DNA of 64,000 nt from Firmicutes bacterium HGW-Firmicutes-14 (lineage in GTDB: Bacteria; Bacillota; Thermincolia; Thermincolales; UBA2595): positions 248,001 through 312,000 of the forward strand of contig PHAB01000002.1 of NCBI GenBank assembly GCA_002840275.1. The letters are read 5' to 3'. The number at the start of each line of letters is the position of its first letter. Positions within the stretch are counted from its first letter, which is position 1. Under the pieces are notes generated by a model, which did no database searches, was not told the origin of the DNA, and saw only the letters and a program-made list of their open reading frames with translations. Positions 44,255-52,527 of the stretch are shown here, piece by piece. The position numbers and the translations under genes are program-made.

Positions 44255-45652
44255 ATGCGAAGGTATCTTAAAAAAGTGTCATTTTTGCTCTTGCTAGTGT
44301 TTCTAGCGGTAACAGCCCTGGCCGGTTGCGGCGGCGCGAAAAGCGAAGATAAGGGCGGTCAGGCAGGGGGAGATAAGGCTTTTGACTGGAAGGCATATAG
44401 TGGAGAAACAATTAAGTTAGCCTTGGTTAAGCATCCATGGACCGATTCGGTTTTATTCCAACTGGATAGTTTCAAAAGTTTAACAGGAATTGATGTGCTA
44501 TATGATGTATATCCGGAGGAAGAATTTTTCAACAAAATTACCGTGGTTCTGTCTTCCGGCTCCAGTGAATACGACGCATTTATGATTGGTCCTTACCAGA
44601 TTTGGCAGTATGCTCCCGCTAATTGGCTTGAGCCTCTGAGCAGTTACATGAACAGCGAATCATTAACCGGTGCGGATTGGGATAAAGAAGATATTTATCC
44701 TAATATTCTGGGCACTGACGCATGGGACCTAAAAATGGGCAGTCAAGTGGGAACCGGCGAACAATGGGCGCTTCCTTTCGCTTTCCATCTGAACGCGTTG
44801 CAGTACAGGAAAGACCTGTTCGAGAAATACGATCTTAAGGTACCCGAGACAATTGAAGACGTTATTGAGGTTGGTAAGGTGATCCAGCAGAATGAAAAGA
44901 ACATGTATGGTATATCTGTACGTGGGACCAGAAGCTGGGCTACGATCCATCCCGGATTCTTAACAGGTTATCAATCATACGGAGCCAAAGATTTTGACAG
45001 CAATCTAAATCCAGCCATGAACAGCCCGGAAGCAGTTGCCATGGTTGAGGATTGGATCAAAATGGTTAAAGAAGTCGGCCCGCCTCAGTGGACAAACACA
45101 ACGTGGTATGAGGTAACTAACTCCCTCGGTGGGGGCCAATCGGCTATGATTTATGATGCTGACGTATTGGGTTATTTTGTAAATTCTCCGGGCAGTTCAG
45201 ACCAAGCCGGGAATATTGCCTGGGCGCCCGGACCGGGTAAAGATGGGCCTGCTCTCGAGCCTAACCTTTACACCTGGTCACTGTCCATTAATTCCAAATC
45301 CAAGAATAAGGATGCCGCATGGTACTTCTTACAATGGGCAACCAGCAAGGAAGTGCAGCTGAAAGGCGCACTGGAAAAGGATCTGGTAAACCCGATCCGT
45401 AAATCTGTTTGGGAAAACCCTGATTTTAAGAAGCGGTTAGAAGGCTTCGATAATTATTATCAAACTTATCAGGAAATAATTGGTGGAGCTAATATTTATT
45501 ACACTCCCGAACCATTGTTCTTCGAGACTACTACATTATGGTCTGAAGCCCTGCAGCAGGTTTACCTGGGACAAAAAACAGCTCAGCAGGCTCTGGACGG
45601 AGTGGCTGAGGAACTATCCAAAAGGCTTAAGGAACAAGGTTTAGGAAAATAA
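44255..45652 (+). CDS. ABC transporter substrate-binding lipoprotein (carbohydrate/polyol, family 1)
   Basis: About 465 aa from ATG 44255 (GGGAGGT six bases before; the in-frame ATG at 44240 is unlikely). The signal peptide ends in LAGC, a lipobox, so the mature protein is anchored to the outer face of the membrane. The body has the family-1 solute-binding pattern (TGIDVLYDVYPEEEFFNKITVVLSSG, YDAFMIGPYQIWQY, ALPFAFHLNALQYRKDLFEKY, NKDAAWYFLQWATSKEVQ). It delivers the substrate to the two permeases. The ligand cannot be told from sequence. Highly expressed relative to the membrane genes, judging from the stem-loop after it. Confidence 0.88.
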   Translation: MRRYLKKVSFLLLLVFLAVTALAGCGGAKSEDKGGQAGGDKAFDWKAYSGETIKLALVKHPWTDSVLFQLDSFKSLTGIDVLYDVYPEEEFFNKITVVLSSGSSEYDAFMIGPYQIWQYAPANWLEPLSSYMNSESLTGADWDKEDIYPNILGTDAWDLKMGSQVGTGEQWALPFAFHLNALQYRKDLFEKYDLKVPETIEDVIEVGKVIQQNEKNMYGISVRGTRSWATIHPGFLTGYQSYGAKDFDSNLNPAMNSPEAVAMVEDWIKMVKEVGPPQWTNTTWYEVTNSLGGGQSAMIYDADVLGYFVNSPGSSDQAGNIAWAPGPGKDGPALEPNLYTWSLSINSKSKNKDAAWYFLQWATSKEVQLKGALEKDLVNPIRKSVWENPDFKKRLEGFDNYYQTYQEIIGGANIYYTPEPLFFETTTLWSEALQQVYLGQKTAQQALDGVAEELSKRLKEQGLGK

Positions 45653-45660
45653 AATTGACT

Positions 45661-45740
45661 GGGGTCCCGAGAATGGCCTGAGACAAGAACAGCGGCAGCC
45701 AAAAGGTCGTATTAATTCAAGCACTTATTCTCGGGGCCCC
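45661..45740 (+). other. Long-range stem-loop between binding protein and permease
   Basis: GGGGTCCCGAGAAT (45661-45674) pairs with ATTCTCGGGGCCCC (45727-45740), with one G-U pair, enclosing about 52 bases. Such structures often protect the upstream binding-protein message from decay and lower expression of the permeases. Confidence 0.6.
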
Positions 45741-45789
45741 GATTAATTAAGCCAGGATAAACTAAGGCGAAAGTTGAGGGAGTGTTTTA

Positions 45790-46668
45790 ATGAGTGGCGG
45801 CAAACGAAGGAACTTAACTCCATACCTTTTGATTCTCCCTGCCTTTATCATTACCATCGGAATATTAGTGCCTTTTGCCATCAGTGCGTATTGGTCAATG
45901 ACCAATTACAGCCTTAACAGGCCGGATTTTCATTTTACAGGTCTGAAGAACTATATAGATATGTTCAAAAGCAGGGTGTTTTGGAATGCTACCCTGGTAA
46001 CTTTTAAGTATGCCATATCTGCGGTAACGGTTGAATTAGGACTGGGTTTAGTAATTGCCCTGCTCTTAAACAGGGAGACCCTGATGAGTAAGATTTTGCG
46101 TCCACTGTTAATCCTGCCGCTAATGATTGCGCCGGTAATAGGTACATTGATGTGGAAATTAATGATGAGTCCCGAATTTGGGGTAGCTAACTATGTGTTA
46201 AGCTTTTTTGGACAGCGGAATTTCCCGTGGGCGGCATCGGCAAAATACGCCATGTTTAGCGTTGTGCTGGTAGATGTATGGATGTTTACGCCCTTTATCG
46301 CTTTGCTCCTGCTGGCAGGTTTAAGGTCATTGCCAGTCCCTCCTTTTGAGGCGGCCAAGGTTGATGGGGCATCCAACTGGTTTGTATTCCGGAACCTGAC
46401 CCTGCCCATGCTTATGCCATACATCTTTATTACGATAATATTTCGGCTTGTCGATTCCCTAAGGGCCTTTGATATTCCCTTTGCTATGACCAAAGGGGGC
46501 CCGGGGGATATCCTGATGACCTACCAGATAACGGCCTTTAACGAAGTTTTTACCTTTCTTAATGTTTCCAAAGGAGCGGCATACATGTTGGTTAACTGGG
46601 TCTTAATTTACGCAATCTGTTTCGTCCTGGTCGGCAAGCTGCAAAAATGGAGGGACAGAATAAATTAG
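45790..46668 (+). CDS. ABC sugar/polyol transporter permease (MalF-like)
   Basis: 292 aa, six transmembrane helices. The EAA loop that contacts the ATPase is FEAAKVDGASNWFVFRNLTLPMLMPYI. TPYLLILPAFIITIGILVPFAIS at the start and DSLRAFDIPFAMTKGGPGD near the end are typical. ATG 45790, TTGAGGGAG upstream. Works with the next permease and the two ATPases. Confidence 0.9.
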   Translation: MSGGKRRNLTPYLLILPAFIITIGILVPFAISAYWSMTNYSLNRPDFHFTGLKNYIDMFKSRVFWNATLVTFKYAISAVTVELGLGLVIALLLNRETLMSKILRPLLILPLMIAPVIGTLMWKLMMSPEFGVANYVLSFFGQRNFPWAASAKYAMFSVVLVDVWMFTPFIALLLLAGLRSLPVPPFEAAKVDGASNWFVFRNLTLPMLMPYIFITIIFRLVDSLRAFDIPFAMTKGGPGDILMTYQITAFNEVFTFLNVSKGAAYMLVNWVLIYAICFVLVGKLQKWRDRIN

Positions 46669-46679
46669 GGGTGATGGAG

Positions 46680-47546
46680 ATGGTAAGCATTAAGAGGGGG
46701 AAAAATGATATCCTGGGCGATATATTACTGGGATTAATTTTCTTGTTTTTTATGTTCCCGATTTACTGGGTTTTCACCATGGCCTTTAAGTCCGATTCGG
46801 ACATACTGATTTGGCCTCCGAAATTTATATTCTCACCGACCCTGGCCCATTTTAAGGCAATCTTATTTAACCAGCTATCTGAACAGTCGGTGGGGGCAAC
46901 CACTACAGTAAACTACCTGGGTTATTTTAAGAACAGCCTGATTGTCAGTATATCTGCAGTGCTGATATCACTGGCAGTAGGGATTCCGGCAGCATATGCC
47001 TTTGCCAGGTATAATTTTAAGGGGCGTGAAAACCTGTTCTTTAACTTTCTGACTTTTCGTTTTGCCCCTGAAATGCTGGTAATTATACCTATCTACCTTA
47101 TATACCAGAGACTTGGGTTATATGATACTTATACCGGTCTTATCTGGGTATACCAGTTGATAACTTTGCCCATGATAATCTGGATTTTACGGGGATACTT
47201 TGAAGATGTCTCCGCGGATTTGGAGGATGCAGGGTTATTGGATGGTTACTCACGGTTGAATATAGCGGCCAGGATAGTACTGCCGATAGTAAAGCCGGGC
47301 ATAGCGGCCACCTCCCTTCTGACATTCATTTATGCCTGGAACAACTTTATATTTGGTATGATCCTCGGTGGGACAGGAGTACAGCCGGTGACTGTAGCCG
47401 CTCTACAGTTTATCTCTGCAGATAAACTGCGCTTTGGTGATATGGCGGCAGCGAGTATACTGGCAGCTCTGCCGATCATAATTCTGGCGGTCTATACGCA
47501 AAAATACCTAATTCGCGGTTTAAGTCTCGGCGCCGTAAAACAGTGA
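46680..47546 (+). CDS. ABC sugar/polyol transporter permease (MalG-like)
   Basis: About 288 aa from ATG 46680, six bases after AGGGGTG; earlier ATGs at 46647 and 46674 are less well placed. Six helices; EAA loop LEDAGLLDGYSRLNIAARIVLPIVKPGI. Second half of the channel. Immediately followed by the first ATPase. Confidence 0.9.
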   Translation: MVSIKRGKNDILGDILLGLIFLFFMFPIYWVFTMAFKSDSDILIWPPKFIFSPTLAHFKAILFNQLSEQSVGATTTVNYLGYFKNSLIVSISAVLISLAVGIPAAYAFARYNFKGRENLFFNFLTFRFAPEMLVIIPIYLIYQRLGLYDTYTGLIWVYQLITLPMIIWILRGYFEDVSADLEDAGLLDGYSRLNIAARIVLPIVKPGIAATSLLTFIYAWNNFIFGMILGGTGVQPVTVAALQFISADKLRFGDMAAASILAALPIIILAVYTQKYLIRGLSLGAVKQ

Positions 47547-47555
47547 GGTGTGAAA

Positions 47556-48677
47556 ATGGGAGCAATAACTATAGAAGATCTAACAGTCCGATTTGGCGAC
47601 CGTAAGGCTTTGGCATCAGTAAATCTGCAAATCAAAGAAGGAGAATTTTTCGTTATCCTGGGGCCTTCGGGGGCAGGGAAAACTACGTTGCTAAAAACAA
47701 TAGCCGGGCTCATCCCGCCTTCAGAGGGAAGGGTATTATTCGGTGACAATGATGTAACCGGGATGCCCCCGGAAAAGCGCAATATTGCCATGACTTTTGA
47801 GCAGTATGCATTATATCCAAACTATAGTGTGATGGGAAATATCGCCCACCCACTGCGTGCACCGGGAAGTAAGCTCGAAAAACACAAGGTTCTGGACCGG
47901 GTCAATAAGATATCTAAAATGCTTCGTATCGACCACCTTTTGGACCGCCTGCCCAGGGAGTTGAGCGGGGGGCAGAAACAGCGTGTTGCTTTAGCCAGGG
48001 CTATGGTGCGGGAACCATATGCATTTTTGCTGGATGAGCCGTTGTCTCATGTTGATGCCCAGATACGGCAGCAGATGCGGGTGGAGTTAAACCGCCTGCA
48101 AGTCGAGGTATCGAATACTTCGGTATATGTTACTCATGATTACCAGGAAGCCCTGGCCTTAGGTGACCGGGTGGCCATAATTAACAGTGGTAAAATAGTG
48201 CAGGTGGGTACAGGGGAAGAGGTATATTACCACCCCAGGAATGAGTTTGTGGCACGTTTAGTTGGCCAGCCGCAAATCAATATTATACCGGCAAGGGTAT
48301 TTAACAGGGAAGATAAAATATATCTGGATGTCCTGGACGGGATGATGCAAATTGAACCACCGGCCGGGATAGTCCGGAAAATCTGCGAACAAGAGATAGA
48401 GGAAGTAAATGTGGGTATCAGAGCCCAGTTTATCACTCTTGAGGACGGGCCCGGCAGAGAAGGGTCTGTCTGGCTGGATGGAAAAGTCTATATATATGAG
48501 CCATTTGTAACCTACGGAATATTAACAGTTAATGTAAAACAACACCAGCTCTTCATTTTAACGGCACCTGACGGCGATTTTGAGATTGACCGGCCTGTAC
48601 GGCTCGGGTTAGAAATATCAGAACTGATATATTTTAACAGTATTACAGGCGACAACCTTGAAGGGACGGGGGCATAA
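47556..48677 (+). CDS. ABC transporter ATPase 1 (MalK/GlpS-like)
   Basis: About 373 aa from ATG 47556 (GTG 47550 possible). Walker A GPSGAGKTT, signature LSGGQKQRVALARAM, Walker B FLLDEPLSHVDA and the switch His in VTHDYQEA. The Q-loop reads MTFEQYALYP, with Glu where MalK has Gln. A C-terminal TOBE-like domain follows. Two different ATPases in one operon is the layout of the rhizobial glycerol transporter GlpSTPQV, which suits a polyol importer. Stop overlaps the next start (TAATG). Confidence 0.9.
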   Translation: MGAITIEDLTVRFGDRKALASVNLQIKEGEFFVILGPSGAGKTTLLKTIAGLIPPSEGRVLFGDNDVTGMPPEKRNIAMTFEQYALYPNYSVMGNIAHPLRAPGSKLEKHKVLDRVNKISKMLRIDHLLDRLPRELSGGQKQRVALARAMVREPYAFLLDEPLSHVDAQIRQQMRVELNRLQVEVSNTSVYVTHDYQEALALGDRVAIINSGKIVQVGTGEEVYYHPRNEFVARLVGQPQINIIPARVFNREDKIYLDVLDGMMQIEPPAGIVRKICEQEIEEVNVGIRAQFITLEDGPGREGSVWLDGKVYIYEPFVTYGILTVNVKQHQLFILTAPDGDFEIDRPVRLGLEISELIYFNSITGDNLEGTGA

Positions 48678-49792
48678 TGGCTGAAGTACGAATTGAACAT
48701 GTTTATAAAACCTTTCGCAGTAAAGGCAAAGAGGTTGAAGCGGTAAAGGACCTGAACCTGACTATCAGGGACGGTGAATTTATGGTTATCCTGGGCCCGT
48801 CCGGCTGCGGTAAAACAACGACATTACGAATGATAGTCGGTCTGGAGGATATAACCAGGGGCAAGATATATATAAAAGACCGCGCCGTAAATGACTTGAC
48901 ACCTCAGGAACGCAATATTGCCATGGCTTTTGAAACCTATGCCCTTTACAATCATTTATCTGTCAAAGAGAATCTGCTTTTCCCGTTAAAAGCCAGAAAA
49001 ACACCGGCTGATGAGCAGGAGACAAGGCTGCATAAAATTGTGGAAATGCTGGAAATGGAAGACATTCTAAATATGAAACCTTCGCAATTGAGCGGCGGAC
49101 AGCAGCAGAGAGTGTCTTTGGGCCGTGCTTTGATCCGCCGTCCTGATGTGTTTTTCCTGGATGAGCCTTTGTCCCATTTGGATATAAATCTGCGTATTAA
49201 CGCCAGGAACAGGATCAAGAGACTGCATGCCGAATCAATGACGACCATGGTCCTGGTGACCCACGACCAGCTGGAGGCTATGGCTTTGGCTGACAGAATC
49301 GCCGTGATGAACTTTGCCGAATTACAACAAGTAGGTACACCAAGGGAACTGCTGGACCAGCCGGTCAACCTGTTTGTGGCGGGTTTTGTGGGTGAACCGG
49401 CAATTAACTTGCTTACCGGCAGGCTGATTTGTGAACAGGATGAAATTTACATAACTGATGATGCGAAGATCAGGCAAAAAACCGGACTTAAAAAGATTGA
49501 CGGAAGCGGCCAAATTGTATTGGGGATCCGGCCTCATGATTTAATAATATGCGGCGAAGGTGAAGCCGATTTGGCCGGACAAGTGGAAGTGGTTGAATTT
49601 TTGGGTGAACAGAAACAGATTACCTTCAGAGTCGGCGAAAATCTTTTGACGAGTATTGTATCTGTAAGTACCAAGTTTGAGCAGGGGCAGAATATTTACT
49701 TCCGGGTGCGGAATGGCAAGTTGCATGTATTTGATAAACAGACAGAACGAAGACTTGATTATCAGCATAAGGGGGTATCTGTATGCAGGTAG
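48677..49792 (+). CDS. ABC transporter ATPase 2 (MalK/GlpT-like)
   Basis: 371 aa. Walker A GPSGCGKTTTLRM, signature LSGGQQQRVSLGRAL, Walker B FLDEPLSHLDI, switch His VTHDQLEAMA, and a TOBE-type C-terminus. The Q-loop reads MAFETYALYNH, again Glu in place of Gln. It differs clearly from ATPase 1, so the two probably form a heterodimer. Ends 10 bases into rpiB. Confidence 0.9.
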   Translation: MAEVRIEHVYKTFRSKGKEVEAVKDLNLTIRDGEFMVILGPSGCGKTTTLRMIVGLEDITRGKIYIKDRAVNDLTPQERNIAMAFETYALYNHLSVKENLLFPLKARKTPADEQETRLHKIVEMLEMEDILNMKPSQLSGGQQQRVSLGRALIRRPDVFFLDEPLSHLDINLRINARNRIKRLHAESMTTMVLVTHDQLEAMALADRIAVMNFAELQQVGTPRELLDQPVNLFVAGFVGEPAINLLTGRLICEQDEIYITDDAKIRQKTGLKKIDGSGQIVLGIRPHDLIICGEGEADLAGQVEVVEFLGEQKQITFRVGENLLTSIVSVSTKFEQGQNIYFRVRNGKLHVFDKQTERRLDYQHKGVSVCR

Positions 49793-50232
49793 CGATAGGT
49801 TCCGACCACTTGGGTTTTGGATTGAAGGAACAGTTAAAAGAATATTTGCGGGGTCTGGGCTATGAAATTATTGACAAGGGCTGTTATTCTACGGATCCGG
49901 TAAGTTATCCCGGAATTGCCAAAGAATTGGCTCTCAATATTGTGCAAAATGAAGCCGAACGCGGAATCCTGATTTGTGGGACCGGCATAGGTATGGCTAT
50001 GGCGGCAAATAAGGTTAAAGGTATTAGGGCGGCCCAATGCCACGATGTTTATTCAGCGGAGCGGGCGGCAAAAAGCAACAACGCCCACATAATTACCATG
50101 GGGGCACAGGTGATAGGTCTGGAAGCAGCTAAGAAAGTTACGGAAACTTGGCTGTCCAGTTATTTTAGCGGTGGGCCCTCCCAGAAGAAGATCGAAGAAA
50201 TTATGGAACTGGAAAACCTGGTTTCACTTTAA
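49783..50232 (+). CDS. rpiB: Ribose-5-phosphate isomerase B-like (RpiB/EryI)
   Basis: 149 aa, LacAB/RpiB family. IGSDHLGFGLKEQLKEYL, then the active-site Cys region LICGTGIGMAMAANKVKGIRAAQCHDVYSAERAAKSNNA, and ITMGAQVIG. RpiB interconverts ribose- and ribulose-5-phosphate; in Brucella a homologue in the ery set (EryI) makes D-erythrose-4-phosphate. Given the neighbours the second role is a serious candidate. ATG overlaps the ATPase 2 end. Confidence 0.9.
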   Translation: MQVAIGSDHLGFGLKEQLKEYLRGLGYEIIDKGCYSTDPVSYPGIAKELALNIVQNEAERGILICGTGIGMAMAANKVKGIRAAQCHDVYSAERAAKSNNAHIITMGAQVIGLEAAKKVTETWLSSYFSGGPSQKKIEEIMELENLVSL

Positions 50233-50263
50233 TCAAAAATAATGATGGGAGGGTTTCTGATTT

Positions 50264-50911
50264 ATGAAGTTGTTTATTGATACTGCGAATGTAGAAGAAA
50301 TCAGAAAGGCTAACGATTGGGGAGTTATTTCCGGGGTCACCACGAATCCATCCCTGATAGCAAAGGAAGGGCGTAACTTTGAAGAAGTTGTGCGGGAAAT
50401 CTGTGACATAGTTGATGGTCCTGTCAGCGCTGAAGTTATCAGTACCGAAGCGGAGGGAATGGTTAAAGAGGCTATACCTTTGGCCGGTATTCATTCAAAC
50501 ATTGTGATAAAGATACCAATGACTTTGGAAGGGCTTAAAGCAACCAAAATTCTCACCGGGAAAAACATCAAAACAAACGTCACTTTGGTTTTTTCGGCTA
50601 ACCAGGCATTATTGGCCGCTTTAGCGGGTGCAACCTATGTAAGTCCTTTTGTGGGCAGATTGGATGATGTAAGTGAAGACGGTATGCAATTAGTAAAAAA
50701 TATCTCTGCGATATTCAGGCAGCACGGTTTTGAAACAAAAATCATTGCTGCCAGCATCCGCCATCCAATGCATGTGACAATAGCTGCCTTGTCAGGTGCG
50801 GACATCGCGACAGTTCCTTATAATATTATCGCTGCAATGACCAAACATCCGTTAACTGATGCGGGAATAAGTAAATTCCTTTCTGATTGGGAGAAGGTAA
50901 AGTCTAAATAG
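50264..50911 (+). CDS. Transaldolase / fructose-6-phosphate aldolase family (TalC)
   Basis: 215 aa, small transaldolase. [30 protein letters not shown], the Schiff-base lysine in [40 protein letters not shown] and [22 protein letters not shown] are all diagnostic. It would join erythrose-4-phosphate made by the isomerases to fructose-6-phosphate or sedoheptulose-7-phosphate, linking the island to the pentose-phosphate pathway. GGGAGGG before ATG 50264. Confidence 0.92.
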   Translation: MKLFIDTANVEEIRKANDWGVISGVTTNPSLIAKEGRNFEEVVREICDIVDGPVSAEVISTEAEGMVKEAIPLAGIHSNIVIKIPMTLEGLKATKILTGKNIKTNVTLVFSANQALLAALAGATYVSPFVGRLDDVSEDGMQLVKNISAIFRQHGFETKIIAASIRHPMHVTIAALSGADIATVPYNIIAAMTKHPLTDAGISKFLSDWEKVKSK

Positions 50912-50949
50912 GATAAGGTCCTGTTAAAGTTAAAAAAGAGGTGAGATAG

Positions 50950-51579
50950 ATGAGTTTACAGGATATTTATGAATCAGTGCTCACATTCAAGGCTGATAAC
51001 CTTGTAGAATTGATTCGGAAAGAAATTGCAAAAGGGACTGCTGTATCAGACATTCTCCAGGAAGGCCTTATCCGGGCTATGGATGAAGTAGGCAGACGGT
51101 TTGCTGAAGGGGAATTCTTTGTTCCGGAAATGCTCCGGTCAGCCAAGACCATGAAGGCTGGGCTTGAAGTCTTGAAACCCCTGCTCATTAAAACAAATAC
51201 GAAAGCAGCCGGTAATATAGTTATTGGCACTGTCAAGGGAGATTTGCACGATATAGGAAAGAATCTTGTTATTATCATGCTGGAAGGGGCGGGCTTTAAA
51301 GTAGTTGACCTGGGAATTGATGTTGATAATGAAACATTTGTCAGGGCTGCTGAGGAAAATAAGGCTGATGTTGTTTGCCTGTCGGCACTCCTGTCTACTA
51401 CAATACAAGCCATGAAAGGCGTAATTGATGCCATTCGTAAAGAAGGATTGAACTGTAAAATGGTTGTTGGAGGAGCCCCGGTTACACCTGATTTTGCTCA
51501 GGAAATTGGCGCTGACGGCTACAGTGAAGACGCTGCGAGAGCTGTTGACATTGTGCGGACTTTGGTTGAGCGACAATAA
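50950..51579 (+). CDS. Corrinoid (methyl-carrier) protein
   Basis: 209 aa, MtbC/MtvC-type. An N-terminal four-helix cap (GLIRAMDEVGRRFAEGEFFVPEMLRSAKTMKAGLEVLKP) precedes the B12-binding domain with the Asp-x-His-x-x-Gly cobalt-ligand motif in GTVKGDLHDIGKNLV, and later LSALLSTT and VVGGAPVTPDFAQEIGADGY. It carries the methyl group on cobalamin between methyltransferases I and II. GAGGTGA before ATG 50950. The reductive activator that such systems need (RamA-type) is not in the window. Confidence 0.92.
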   Translation: MSLQDIYESVLTFKADNLVELIRKEIAKGTAVSDILQEGLIRAMDEVGRRFAEGEFFVPEMLRSAKTMKAGLEVLKPLLIKTNTKAAGNIVIGTVKGDLHDIGKNLVIIMLEGAGFKVVDLGIDVDNETFVRAAEENKADVVCLSALLSTTIQAMKGVIDAIRKEGLNCKMVVGGAPVTPDFAQEIGADGYSEDAARAVDIVRTLVERQ

Positions 51580-51610
51580 TTACACAGGTCCTTGAAGAAG
51601 GAGGAAAATA

Positions 51611-52408
51611 ATGCTGATTGTGGGTGAACTGATTAATGCCAGCCGTTCTTCTGTTGCTGAAGCAATCAAATCCCAGAATGCCGGCATGATTGAAAATCTG
51701 GCCAAAGATCAGTATGAGGCCGGGGCCGGTTTTATTGATGTTAATGCAGGGATTTTTGCCGGAAAAGAAGCGGATTATCTGCAATGGCTGGTGGAAAATG
51801 TTCAGGCGGCTGTTGATGCGCCTTGTTGTATTGACAGTCCCGATCCCAGGGCGGTGGAGAAAGCATTATCTGTCCATAAAGGGACGGCAATGATTAATTC
51901 CATTTCTCTGGAAAAGGAACGTTTTAATACATACTTGCCTCTTATTGCGGGCACAGGTCTAAAAGTTGTGGCTCTTTGTATGAGTGACAAGGGTATGCCG
52001 AAAACAAGTGACGACCGGTTGATAATCGCTGATGAATTAATTAATGCGCTAGTCCGAAACAATGTCCCGCTGAATAATATTTATGTAGATCCACTGGTTC
52101 AGCCTATTGCAACTGAAGGCAATTATGGAGCCGAGTTTCTGAATGCGGTGGAGAAAATAATGACCGGGTTTAAAGGAGTACATACGATTTGCGGACTTTC
52201 CAATATTTCTTACGGATTGCCAAAGCGCAGGTTATTAAATAGGATATTTGCTGTTATGGCGGTGGCAAAAGGGTTAGATAGTCTAATAATCAATCCTCTG
52301 GATAAAGAATTGATGGCAAATTTAATCGCGGCAGGCACTCTGGGTGGTCGTGACGAATTCTGTGAAAATTATCTTGATGCTTTCAGGTCACAAAAGCTTG
52401 AATTTTAA
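51611..52408 (+). CDS. Methyltetrahydrofolate:corrinoid methyltransferase (MeTr/AcsE/MtvA-like, component II)
   Basis: 265 aa, pterin-binding TIM barrel. Motifs LIVGELINASR, GAGFIDVNAGIF, CCIDSPDPRAVEKAL, AMINSISLEKER, YVDPLVQPI, GLSNISYGLP and RRLLNRIFAVMAVAKGLDSLI match AcsE and the MtvA/MtgA demethylase partners. It should move the methyl group from the corrinoid protein to tetrahydrofolate, feeding the Wood-Ljungdahl or one-carbon pathway. AGGAGG before ATG 51611. It ends the island operon and is followed by a terminator. Confidence 0.9.
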   Translation: MLIVGELINASRSSVAEAIKSQNAGMIENLAKDQYEAGAGFIDVNAGIFAGKEADYLQWLVENVQAAVDAPCCIDSPDPRAVEKALSVHKGTAMINSISLEKERFNTYLPLIAGTGLKVVALCMSDKGMPKTSDDRLIIADELINALVRNNVPLNNIYVDPLVQPIATEGNYGAEFLNAVEKIMTGFKGVHTICGLSNISYGLPKRRLLNRIFAVMAVAKGLDSLIINPLDKELMANLIAAGTLGGRDEFCENYLDAFRSQKLEF

Positions 52409-52432
52409 CCGCAAAACATTTGCGGTTTTTTT
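52409..52432 (+). terminator. Terminator at the right end of the island
   Basis: CCGCAAA (52409-52415) pairs with TTTGCGG (52419-52425), then seven T. It starts directly after the stop of the MeTr-like gene. Confidence 0.85.
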
Positions 52433-52527
52433 ACTTTCTGTATGTAGATAAGTTCCTAAGAATGATATATTATAAAAGCAGTAGAAAAAATGAAACATTA
52501 GAATAAATTTAGATGGAGAGGCTTAAC

